NCBI GenBank assembly: GCA_047967505.1
Contig: CM106539.1
Direction: 5' to 3' (one strand)
Length of the DNA stretch: 64,000 nt
From: Dipteris shenzhenensis
Taxonomy: Eukaryota > Polypodiophyta > Polypodiopsida > Gleicheniales
Position numbers and translations under genes: made by a program. Positions 12,180 to 21,970 of this stretch are shown here, in pieces (position 1 is the stretch's first letter; the number at the start of each line of letters is the position of its first letter). The notes under the pieces were generated by a model. The model ran no database searches and was not told the origin of the DNA. It worked only from the letters and a program-made list of their open reading frames with translations.

Positions 12180-12425
12180 AGACGATGTTCCTCATATTTC
12201 ATATTTTACATTTTGTATCTAGGCAATTTTGGTACTCTATTTCATTTCATTTTGTATCTAGGATTTTTGTAGCCATTTTTGGCATCTTAGCGATATTACG
12301 ATGAGGCCACCTAGTTGGCGCATCGTTGATGATGTATTTTCCTTTCGGATAATTTTGTGTCCCATAGGCCATGTATGGCCTTCCGTGGACCTTTAATAAA
12401 ATTTCTTTCTTTCTTTCTTTCTGTT
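12180..12425 (+). mobile_element. 3' end of a retroposon with (TTTC)n tail
   Basis: The stretch ending 'gtcccatag', 'gtggacctttaata' and then (TTTC)n at about 12393-12422 matches, in order and spacing, the end of the retroposon at 30705-30777. It is on the opposite strand to the surrounding LINE, so it looks like an independent 5'-truncated insertion. The left limit is uncertain. Confidence 0.5.
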
Positions 12426-12652
12426 TCTCCTGGCTCCTTGGGCTTATCATTCACTGGGACTAAGTGAAGACTTTGTCTTTTGGCCTGGAGGGTTTTTCTA
12501 CCTTTCACTAGAGTAAAGGGAGGGTTGTGTTTGTCCAGAGCTTCGTGTTCTTCTCATTCTAGTTGGGCTTCGAAGTCCTACGTGTTTTCTACAAATTCTT
12601 CATCCTATGAGATATCTCTATGGTTTTCATCATTTGTCTCTCTCGCATCTCC

Positions 12653-13060
12653 CTACTCTACTTGTTGATATTTCCTGACCACTCTCCACTGCCCTTTATC
12701 TTTCCCATTGCTCTTGGTTTTGGGGTCGACTGTGGGGTCTTCTTCTTCTACCTGCTCACCCCTGTAGGCGAGCCATGGGTGTCTCAAGAATTTCTTTCCT
12801 ACGATTATTTCTAGCTCGGAAATTTTTAATGAAGTGTCCTCCCATGCCACAGAGGAAACAGGAGTTGGGGATGTTTTTGTAGAAGACTTTTTGGATCTCA
12901 TCCCCATCTAGAACTCGGATGGCATTCGGTGGATCTGTAGCTAGGTCCATCAAGATGCAGAGCTTGGGGGTTTCCTCTCGGACTAATGAACCTTTCTGTT
13001 TCCAAGGTTAGGAACTATCCTAGGGGTGCGCGCAACACTTCAACTTGAGGGAAGACGGAG
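12653..13060 (-). pseudogene. LINE ORF1 (gag-like) fragment with zinc knuckle
   Basis: The minus strand reads 'LCILMDLATDPPNAI', then 'YKNIPNSCFLCGMGGHF', a CX2CX4H knuckle whose last Cys is lost. This is how plant LINE ORF1 proteins end. Upstream sequence (13.0-13.5 kb) probably held the rest, but I cannot follow it in frame. Confidence 0.6.
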
Positions 13061-13500
13061 AGTGGGAATCAGGGAATTCTACCCAAATTGGTGCTTTGGA
13101 GGGCGGAGGTGAGTGGTTGAAGGTAGACTCCCACATCTAGACAGACAACTACTGACTCCTAATGGTCCATGAGCCCTTCTACACTACTTTTGAAGCCATT
13201 TCAAGCTTTTCAAAAAGGAAAACAATGTATCCGTTCCTCAGAAAGCGAACACTAGTGACGTTCAATCCTTTTCAAGACCAGAAGTTCCTTACCCATCGCT
13301 TCTAGGAACAAAGCAAGTGGTTGAGGACCGTGAATACATCCTACTACCATGCATGAACATAGCCATTTCGTAGTTTCATTCAACATTCTGTTGTGGACTT
13401 TCATTGTAGGAAGCTTACCTTTGACAAAGCCAGTATCTGGTTTTCAGTATCTCCTTCTGTGGAGGTGGCGGTGGAGGGGTCGCAAAAGATCTGCATGATG

Positions 13501-16229
13501 GAGGCTATAATGGAATCACCAAAGGAGGTTGATGCAGCACTGCACACACTATCTTAACATTCCTCTTAAATTGCACCACCTAAGTAGAGGGTTCATGTGC
13601 AATATATATTTTCGGATTGTATAGGCAAATGCTTGAGATTCTAGTATTGGTGCACTGTTACTCTAGTGGTGCACTCAAGCCCAATCTATTTCATAAGCTA
13701 GGCACTCTCTCCAATTGAAACCCACTGAGGAAAAAATGTTGGCTGTGGTATGGCCATTTTAGAACGTCATGCTCACCTTCATGGCACAAAGTGAAATGCC
13801 CCAATTTTCTTTGTAGACAAACTTTAACAAATTCAGTTGAAGAAGAAATTCTAGAACCCGAATGCATTGTTGATCATCAACAGACCTCGACCTGAAAAGG
13901 AAATGTCTATACTAAATACTTGCTCAAATTTAAGAACCATCCAAGAGAAGATGCTTAGTGGATGCCTAAGCACTTCTTTCGAACTTTTCCAGACCTCCTT
14001 AGTTCCTATAATCAAACACGCAACTGAGGTTAGTTGCAATCCAAGCAAGAGGGATGTTACAGAAATTATATTTATGATTTATCTTGCTTTGGACATTATT
14101 ATTTTAGTCGAGTGTGACTATGGCAAAGTACTCCATAGGAGCGCACTGGACGTGGCGGGGGTCCTAGTGGATACTTTGTGTGGTTAGTTGGGGACGCCTG
14201 ACTAGCTTGTGTTTTGCCATGCTAGATGTTCGGTATTGTGGGTGATTCCATGTTTATACTGATGTCACTAGTGTTATTGGTATTGTGCTCGTAGGATGAC
14301 TGTGTGTGCTTGTAAATGCATGATGACTTCTGTAGCTTTTCAACAATTGGGATTTCATGGACAAGATGTGTCCTTTCAACACTGTCTTTCTTCACGAGGT
14401 GTTGTGACATTAGCATAATTTCTTACAAATTTGAAGAAAATGTTGCCAAGCCCAAGAATTTCGACAAAGTTTTCTTATTGGTTGGATTAGAAAGTCGTGC
14501 AGTGCTTTTTTTTTTCCAAAGACCAATTATTATTCCAGAATTTGATACCTAAAATCCAAGAAATATCAATTTAGTTTGACACATACAATTTTAATTTGGT
14601 TTCTCTTCCACGTGACGACACATTAAGTCTAAGAAGTTTCAATTAAGTTTGACTGCATCCACATTTTTTTCTTTTCGGTTTAAGATCAAATATGGAAAAT
14701 CTAGAAATCAATTTCTTGACAATTGCAATGTGTTTCTGTTAGGTTTATGTGCTAGGGAGTCTAAGGCAATTGTAATTGAAGTCACACAATGCTCTAGTTC
14801 CTAATAACCAATCACATCCACAAATTATAGGGAAAAGTTATACTTACTAGGATTCCCCATAAGTAGGAATCTTACCTATATGGAGCTTAAGAGGGATTTG
14901 GGTAGCTAATTTGGATAATGCGATTGGGTGTTTCTATAATTGACTTGGTTAGGGTCGTAGGGATAGTGATGAGGTCTAATCATAAGAGATCTTCTTTGAT
15001 GGAGGTGATGAAGCTTTTAGTATTTAGTATTGAACTTGTTTTGTTGGATAGTTGCTGAATGAGGGAACATGGCTACTATAGACATAGAGTTATGAATGAC
15101 ATCAAGTTGGGTATTATTAGCTACAGAAAAGCTAGCTCTCAAGAAAGTCACATTGCCAAATTTATTTTATTTTATGGTCTTAAGAATTGATTGTTTGGTA
15201 GCTTCACTTAGTTTTATTACGGGGAGTTGTTTCTATTGTTATGTTTGTATTGGATATATTTTTGTTGGTAGAGGCATATCGAGACTTGGGATTGGTAACC
15301 ATCTATTCGATGGTTTCTAGAATAGGAGGATGATCACTTGAAGATGTTATCATTTCAATTCTTTGCATGTTTGTACCCCTTTAGAGTAGTTTTTCAATCC
15401 CAAATCTCTTGCTCTCTGCTAACTAGTCTAGGTCTCAATTGGCAGAAGAGCCGGAATCAGAGTTTGATCTCCAAGGTCTACTACCTCCACTTTTATCCTT
15501 TTGTTGTCTGGTAGTGAAGCTCTCTCTTGGAGCACTTCAAGTTTAAGTATATCATTTGTTAACTAGGATGCTAAGAGGGCCTCCCCATGACGCTTGTTTG
15601 CTCGTGGGGATGGCTGGGCAATGCCATTGCTAAGCCTGGCCATAACTTTAAGCTTATTTGCATCCCTGCTAGGGTCTATGAGATTCAATGGAGTGAGGAA
15701 TTGTGCTTGAAGTCAAGCGAAATAATTGATGAAGACCCTCTTGTCCATCTTCATTGGCCAAAAATATGAGAAAATATTATCGCAATTGATTATTGGGCTA
15801 GAAATGAGAAAAGTGGGAGCTTTGGGATGGCGCTGCAATGCTAGACAAGCAGCACTAGTAACTTGTGGGGACCGTGCCAAAACTTATTGGTAGGGCTACT
15901 TTGATGCTGCAAGTGTATGCAGGGAAGTGCTCTAAGGTGGTTGTCTAGTGGCTATTGATGCATGCAAGCTCACCATCAAGGCAAGCTACCTGCATTAAGG
16001 CAACCAATCTTTGCTTTTGGAAGGATTGTTGCCGTTGTGTGGGTTCAAACAAGGCGGACTTCTTCTCCCATCATTTATTGCTTAGGTACGGATGGTGGCT
16101 TAAAGTAGAAGATTATTGGCCATTGTAGCTAGTCAAAAGTTTTTATTGGTTTGTCTAGTCTTGATGAGGGCAGCTTTCCTTATGTAAGACATGAGTATGG
16201 TTGAATTGTTGTCTGTAATGCCTCTTTTC
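13501..16229. other. No gene recognised
   Basis: Low-complexity, mostly AT-rich DNA with only short open frames. A weak plus-strand resemblance to a retroelement RNase H tail at about 15.9-16.1 kb ('NKADFFSHH') is too thin to annotate. Confidence 0.4.
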
Positions 16230-17651
16230 ATGGATGGTCAATAGCCTTAGTCTTTCCAGCGAGGAGGGGTTTCAAGTGTAAAGGTGTGTGTTTACACACC
16301 GCCAAAGGTGCCCATGTCGAGTCCAACGTGTGGGCACCCAAAAAGAGTCTTGGGTAGTCTGGAATGGGCGGTGCCCAATTGCCCATCGTGGTCTTAAAAA
16401 AATTGAGTGTCCACCCATGGGCACCCCCTCTACACACCGCCTAACGAATTCAAAGAAACCGCCACAATGGGGCGGAGCGCGTGGAATCTGATCACTGGGA
16501 GGGGTGTGTGCAACGAGATGCGCGCCCATCGTTAAAAGAAGTGGGCCTCAGACTGGGTTCAAACAACTTGGTAGGGGTCTGGGTGTGGGATGCCAAGTGG
16601 AGGCAGCTGGCTGGTGACGCATCTTGTTCATCTATAATGAACTTATTGTTTGTTTGATGAGCATTTGGATGAAAAACCTCGCACAGAGCATCCCGAGCAT
16701 CCTGCAGCAAACATCTCCTTTGAAGAAATTGGTGCATGCTCATTTTGTCACGCCTTCTTAGTGCCATCACAGAAAGAACTCTGTAGCTATGAACGCTTTC
16801 TCGCTCATCCCTACCACCTCACCCTCGCTTGGGAGGCCCTGCGTTTTCCCCCTCGCTCGTCAGCAGCTTCCTCCATCCTTTTGCCACACCGTACACACAT
16901 ACTCCGCGTGCTTCGTCATGACCTGGAGCTTGCACAGCACGGAAGGTGACACTCTTCAAGAATTTTCTTTCACTTTCTGAGATGAGGAGAGGAGCATGAA
17001 ACTTTGAATCTCGTGACATGCAGATCACTTACCTGCTAGACTCGAGCATTGGCGTAAACTTTTCCCAGCGTCATCGCTATGTTGTGACATCGAGCACATG
17101 AAGGTAAATGTTTGTATTTAACGCTTCAGAAGCATGTTACCCCATTGTTTCTTTTCCACTTAGACGTCTCTGCGTTGGGGTAACATTTAATGGACTGCAC
17201 CGCAAGATTTATGTGCAGTACCACAGAATTGCCTTTTGTCCTGATGGTCAGAATCTCGTTGGTTGTCACAGGGAAGCTCTGGATACAAAGTATTTGTGCA
17301 TCGTGTTACTAGGAGGGTCTTGCGGGTTAGTTGTTGGTGGAGCCCCCCTTGTGTGGAACTAGATGCATCTTCAAGGGAACGAGCGAATTATTACGATCGT
17401 GGAAAATCAACAGCGTTTGTAACCGATCCAAGAGAGCTCTATGGAGTTCTCAGTACAGATAGCCCCAGGTGAATTTAAGGTTTTGAAAATTCTAATAGGC
17501 GCTTTTATCACTGTGGCACTTGCTGTGGAGCTGCCGCTTCGCTTTCAGGAGTTGTCACGAATGAATCCTTTGCTACTTATGCCTCGATTTGTAGTGCATT
17601 GTGACTGTATTGGTCAATATTCATATCTATATTACGAAGGGGGCCAGGGAA
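16230..17651. other. Upstream region of PPR gene 2, no gene recognised
   Basis: More GC-rich than its surroundings. 16280-16440 contains repeated and inverted 'gtgcccat/atgggcac' and 'acacaccgcc' motifs, including the near-palindrome 'ggtgtgtgtttacacacc'. This could be a small foldback element, but no target duplication was found. The rest should include the promoter or 5' UTR of PPR gene 2; I see no definite signal. Confidence 0.35.
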
Positions 17652-17786
17652 TGATGGTTCTTTTGGCTTTTCTGTGTTTTTGGAGCTCTCAGTAAATTAT
17701 ATGAGAAGGAACCGGCTGAGAAACGTACCGGGGAAAGAGGATTTGGTGTTTACGCTGATGTGTTAGTTCGCCTTCTGCAGAGATGC

Positions 17787-20309
17787 ATGAAGGAAAAGGA
17801 TCTGGCAGGAGGAAGGAAAGTGCATTTCCTGATTGTGAGATGTGGATTCGAGTCTGATACGTTTGTAGCGAGCTACCTGATCCGCATGTTTACTCTGTTT
17901 GGTAGACTGTCAGAAGCAAAACTAGTATTTAGCAAATTGTGTAAACCAAATGTGTTTTCATGGAGTGCAATCATTTCAGCACATGCCAGAGCTGGACAGA
18001 ATGAGCGAGCTATCAAGATGTATCATCAAATGCAAAATCTAACAGTGGGACCAGATGGACATGTTTTCGTTGCAGTCTTGAAGGCATGTTCTACTTTAAA
18101 GCAGGGCAAGAGCATCCATGGGGACATCATTGAGAGTGGGTTTGAATCCGATGTATATATTGGCAGCACGCTTATTGACATGTACAGTAAATGTGGGAGT
18201 CTTGAGGATGCACGTGCAGTGTTTGACAGGTTGCCCAATCGAAATGTTGTGATATGGAGTGCTCTAATCAAAGGATATTCGCAGCTTAACCATGGTCAGA
18301 AGGCTCTTCAACTTTTTAAGGAGATGCAGCAGGAGGGCATGTATCCAGATGAAGTCACATTTGTTTGCATTGTGACAGCATGTTCTAGTATAGCAGCTTT
18401 AGAGCCGGGTCAGCATATTCACGCTCACATAATTGAGAAAGGCTTTCAGTCAGATATATGGATTAGCAACGCCCTTGTTGACATGTATGTGAAATGTGGG
18501 TACCTTGAGGGTGCATGCATAATGTTTGACAGGATGCCAGAGCATGATGTGGTGGCATGCAGTGCGCTGATTGCAGGGTATACCCAGCATGATCATGGCC
18601 TGCAAGCTATTCAGGTTTTTGAGAGAATGCAACAAGACTGCATAGAGCCAGACTTGGTCATATATATCGGCATCCTTAAAGCTTGTTCCAGCATAGCATC
18701 CCTCAAGCATGGTCAGCGAATTCATGCTGACATTATCAAAAGTGGGCTAGAGTCAAATGTTTTTGTTGGTAGCACCCTCATTGATATGTATGCCAAGTGT
18801 TGGAGTATGAAGGATGCACACACACTGTTTCAGAGATTGCCAGAACGGAACATTGTGACTTGGAATGCGTTGGTCACAGGGTATAGCCAGCATGAGCTCA
18901 ATGAGGAAGTTCTCCAACTTTTTAAGGAAATGCAAGAGGAGGGCATGCAACCAGATGCGGTCACATTTGGCTGCATCTTGAAAGTATGCTCAAGTACTGT
19001 CTCCTTAGAACAGGGTAGACAAATTCATAGCCACATACTTCAGAATGGTTTTGAATTGGATGGATTTGTTGGCAATGCTCTTATTGACATGTATGCCAAG
19101 TACGGGATCCTTGAGGATGCACATAGGGTCTTTGACACAATACCAAAGCAGGATGTTATGACCTGGAGTGTCTTGATTGGAGCTTATGCCCAGCATAAGC
19201 ATGGTCACAAGGCTCTCCAACTTTTTCAACAGATGCTAGAACAGGATGTAGAACCAGACTCGGTCACATTTGTTTGCATCCTGAAAGCATGTTCAAGCAC
19301 TGCGGACCTAGATCAGGGCAGACAGATCCATTGCCAGATCATTCAAGAAGGGTGGGAAGCAGATGCATTTCTAGGTAGCACCCTCATTGGCATGTACTCA
19401 AAATGTGGAAGCCTTGATGATGCATGCATGGTTTTTGGCAGACTGCAAAGGAGAACGGTCGTGATATGGAATACAATGATTGCTGGGTACACTCAGCATG
19501 ACCATGGTCAGGAAGCTCTCAAGCTTTTCAAGCAAATGCAACAGGAAGGACTGGAGCCAAACTTAGTCACAGTAGTTTGCACTTTGAAAGCATGCTCCAG
19601 GGTAGCAGCCTTAGAGCAGGGCAGACAGATTCATGGCCAAATCATTTACTGTGGGTGTGAGCCAAATGTAATTGTTGGTAGCACTCTGATCAACATGTAT
19701 GCCAAATGTGGGAGCCTTGAGGATGCTCGCATGGTATTTGCAAGATTGCCTGAGCGAAACATTGTGACGTGGAGCACATTGATTACAGGATATGCAGAAC
19801 ACAGTGACTATTTGTTGGCCTACCAATCTTTCGAAGGCATGCAACAAGCAGGCTTCAAGCCAGATGATGTGACATTTCTATGTCTGCTTTCGGCCTGCAC
19901 CCATGGGGGTCTTGTTGACATGGGATGTTCACATTTTAAATCAATGAGAGATGAGTATGGTATTGCGCCCAGATTAGAACATTTTAATTCTATGCTTGAC
20001 GTTCTTGGACATGCAGGATTGCTGTATGAGGCAGAAGACTTGCTTGAAACTATCCCATTCCAAGCTAATGTTGTAGGTTTGACATCTTTGCTTAGTTCAT
20101 GCAAAAAACACACCAATTTAGATGTAGGAAGACGTTGCTTTGATCATGTTGTCACAATGGATTGTGGAGATGCAGCTGGATATGTGCTCATGTCAAGTAT
20201 CTACTCTCATTCTGGCATGCAGGAGGATGCTGAGAAAGTAGAAGAGCTGAGAAGACGCGCAAATGGCTGGAAGAAACCAGCCAATGGATATATTGAGATA
20301 GAACATTAG
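17787..20309 (+). CDS. PLS-class PPR protein, E/E+ type, DYW lost (PPR gene 2)
   Basis: About 840 residues from the first in-frame ATG (17787). The frame is open back to a TGA at 17652 and PPR homology ('RLLQRCMKEKDLAGG') already begins before that ATG. So the true start is probably in an upstream exon, or the first ATG truncates the first motif. About seven PLS blocks ('TLIDMYAKCG', 'RNIVTWSTLITGYAE') lead into E ('SSCKKHTNLDVG', 'MSSIYSHSGMQEDAEKVEEL') and the start of E+ ('NGYIEIEH'). TAG at 20307 then interrupts a frame that would continue 'VHVFIVGDEIH'. It is a paralogue of gene 1. RNA binding in organelles is expected; editing would need a DYW partner or is lost. Confidence 0.85.
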   Translation: MKEKDLAGGRKVHFLIVRCGFESDTFVASYLIRMFTLFGRLSEAKLVFSKLCKPNVFSWSAIISAHARAGQNERAIKMYHQMQNLTVGPDGHVFVAVLKACSTLKQGKSIHGDIIESGFESDVYIGSTLIDMYSKCGSLEDARAVFDRLPNRNVVIWSALIKGYSQLNHGQKALQLFKEMQQEGMYPDEVTFVCIVTACSSIAALEPGQHIHAHIIEKGFQSDIWISNALVDMYVKCGYLEGACIMFDRMPEHDVVACSALIAGYTQHDHGLQAIQVFERMQQDCIEPDLVIYIGILKACSSIASLKHGQRIHADIIKSGLESNVFVGSTLIDMYAKCWSMKDAHTLFQRLPERNIVTWNALVTGYSQHELNEEVLQLFKEMQEEGMQPDAVTFGCILKVCSSTVSLEQGRQIHSHILQNGFELDGFVGNALIDMYAKYGILEDAHRVFDTIPKQDVMTWSVLIGAYAQHKHGHKALQLFQQMLEQDVEPDSVTFVCILKACSSTADLDQGRQIHCQIIQEGWEADAFLGSTLIGMYSKCGSLDDACMVFGRLQRRTVVIWNTMIAGYTQHDHGQEALKLFKQMQQEGLEPNLVTVVCTLKACSRVAALEQGRQIHGQIIYCGCEPNVIVGSTLINMYAKCGSLEDARMVFARLPERNIVTWSTLITGYAEHSDYLLAYQSFEGMQQAGFKPDDVTFLCLLSACTHGGLVDMGCSHFKSMRDEYGIAPRLEHFNSMLDVLGHAGLLYEAEDLLETIPFQANVVGLTSLLSSCKKHTNLDVGRRCFDHVVTMDCGDAAGYVLMSSIYSHSGMQEDAEKVEELRRRANGWKKPANGYIEIEH

Positions 20310-20361
20310 GTACATGTTTTCATTGTAGGAGATGAAATCCATCTACAGAGTGGTGATATAT
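20310..20361 (+). pseudogene. Residual E+ coding sequence after the stop of PPR gene 2
   Basis: In frame after the TAG the sequence still reads 'VHVFIVGDEIHLQSGDI', matching gene 1's 'VHEFIVGDKTHPRSDDI'. Homology ends abruptly at about 20360, where LTR-like sequence begins. The DYW domain is absent. Confidence 0.8.
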
Positions 20362-21213
20362 TGTTGTCTGTATTATGAAAGAAAAAGGAAAATTCACCCT
20401 TTTGGGCAGATTAGTCCTTGGGACTACCATGTTGCTGGCCATCCATTGGGCCACACATGGGTCAGACAATACGAGGCCTCTTTGGAGCGGCATATGGGGC
20501 CACAGCAAGCCCATCATATGGGCAGAAATGAGCCAGGTATGGAGGGTTTTGTAGTCCCCATTGGCAGTGGCCATAACAGGTCAGCCAGTCAACCAGGTTG
20601 GCCAGTATGCAGTAGGTTTGGCCATATATTCAGGCACCCTGACAGACCAGTCTGGCTTGCAGAAAAGCCAGTCAGCCAGCTCAAAGGGCATTCAGCCCTC
20701 TATATAAGGGGCCTCCTGCGGAACAACAGTTCAGGCATTGTAGAGTGCATTCGTACGCACTTGCAGAGAACATTTGGGCATTGTGTGCAGTCAGGCACAG
20801 TCCTAGTACATGTGTAGAGCTCATCCAAGGAGCATAACACAGGGTACTGCAAGGGTCTGGAAGAAGTATTTTGGGGCTCTTCCCAAAGCCACTGAAGACC
20901 TCGATATGAGGCACACAGCAGGAGGTTTGACAGCACCTGGACTACAGAGATCAGGCACCATTTGAGTAGCACACTGCTGTCCAGATGGTGTAGGTTGTAA
21001 AGAACTCAGCTTTGGTCCATATTTATTTACGTTTTGGTGGCATATCTCGTTGTCTATCATCCAGATTTATGCATGGTTAACCTATGCTTGTGTGCATACA
21101 CACTGAACAGGATCTAGATCAATGTGAGATTGTGGGGTCTTATATTTTTGGCTGCATGGTGTGGTTTGGGCTTGGCTTAGAAAGCAAGCCCCATTCAAAG
21201 TTAAGCTCTAATA
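20362..21213 (+). mobile_element. Putative LTR of an older copia-type element joined to PPR gene 2
   Basis: It begins 'tgttgtctgt' exactly where PPR homology stops, contains a TATA box at 20701 and ends just before a copia-type primer binding site at 21214. No second LTR was found, and the young copia element interrupts its leader, so the limits rest on these signals only. Confidence 0.5.
20701..20707 (+). promoter_or_regulatory. TATA box of the older LTR
   Basis: 'tatataagggg' within a GC-richer stretch, about 510 bases before the putative primer site. A typical U3/R layout, with transcription to the right. Confidence 0.5.
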
Positions 21214-21225
21214 TGGTATCAGGGC
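21214..21225 (+). other. Primer binding site of the older element
   Basis: 'tggtatcagggc' differs by one base from the initiator-tRNA-Met complement 'tggtatcagagc' used by plant copia elements. Leader-like sequence (21226-21691) follows up to the nested copia insertion. Confidence 0.55.
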
Positions 21226-21696
21226 TAAGGACGTGACAATTGCAAGAAGAACCAAGATCGACTTAGATGATCTCTGCTTGAGGGAGAGGCCTTTGCAAGA
21301 CTTCAGCTAGAGAATCTGAAGATACACTCAGACATATGGAAGACGAGTGCCTTTGCGACTTATATCCAAATAGGTGTGCTTCAATCCAGAGACTACCATG
21401 AGATTGAAACTTCACTATGTGTTCTGTTTTTAGAGGACGACCTTGGGCATGTTCTTGGATTCATCTAGATATATGTTCCCGCCATATTAGCAGGCATGCA
21501 AATTCCACCTTGTGAAGTGTTTCGCCTATGTTGCGGCTTGCCGATATTGTGATAAATTCTTTCGATCTTTAGTGTCGCATTACCCTATCTGCTAGATTGT
21601 CTAAGCATTTTTTCGCACAGATGCTCGTTTGGGAGAGACTGAAGTAAAATTCTATAGTCTACACAAGCAGTTCTAGCATGAAAAGAATGTGGACTA

Positions 21697-21897
21697 TGTT
21701 GGGGTAAAGGCACATTGCCAACCCTTCATTAAAGATAGGACACCTATGACTGTCTTAAGACAGTCATAGGGCAAACCTAATCCTAATAAAACAAATGAGT
21801 TTGTGGTGTGGCTCATCACTTCACACCCACACACCTGGAGTCTTCTCTCTCTCTCACTCTCTCACTCTTGCTCTTCTTCCCCCTTCAGTCCCTTACA
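21697..21897 (+). repeat. 5' LTR of the copia element
   Basis: 201 bp, 'tgttgggg' to 'cccttaca', identical to 27911-28111. It contains a 28-bp perfect palindrome (21743-21770) and a CT-rich stretch near its end. Confidence 0.95.
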
Positions 21898-21970
21898 ACT
21901 GGTATCAGAGCCAACAAGAGCTCTTCTTCCCCCTTCAGTCCCTTACAACTGGTATCAGAGCCAACAAGAG
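21871..21970 (+). repeat. 50-bp tandem duplication covering the LTR end and primer binding site
   Basis: 21871-21920 and 21921-21970 are identical. Each copy holds the last 27 bases of the LTR plus 'tggtatcagagc' (21900-21911 and 21950-21961), the complement of the initiator tRNA-Met 3' end. The element therefore has two primer sites, each preceded by LTR-end sequence. The 3' LTR has no such duplication. Confidence 0.95.

Larger units (their letters stand above)
7685..13500 (-). mobile_element. Degenerate L1-type (non-LTR) LINE, minus strand
   Basis: Domains read in LINE order on the minus strand: ORF1 zinc knuckle (about 12.86 kb), AP endonuclease (12.0-11.2 kb), reverse transcriptase (10.7-9.3 kb) and zf-RVT (about 8.7 kb). 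On the plus strand the T-run plus G-run at 7687-7706 would be the poly(A)-type 3' terminus. The right edge is approximate, since the 5' end was not defined. ORFs are broken in many places, so it is inactive. A separate plus-strand retroposon tail and a CT microsatellite lie between ORF1 and ORF2. Confidence 0.8.

Noticed and set aside
15780-16230. Possible LINE RNase H tail ('NKADFFSHH')
   Set aside because: Only a short motif in a background of stops; below the level I can support.
17441-17695. 84-codon frame just upstream of PPR gene 2 as its amino-terminal exon
   Set aside because: It is in a different frame, has no transit-peptide character and no convincing splice signals; kept only as a possibility.
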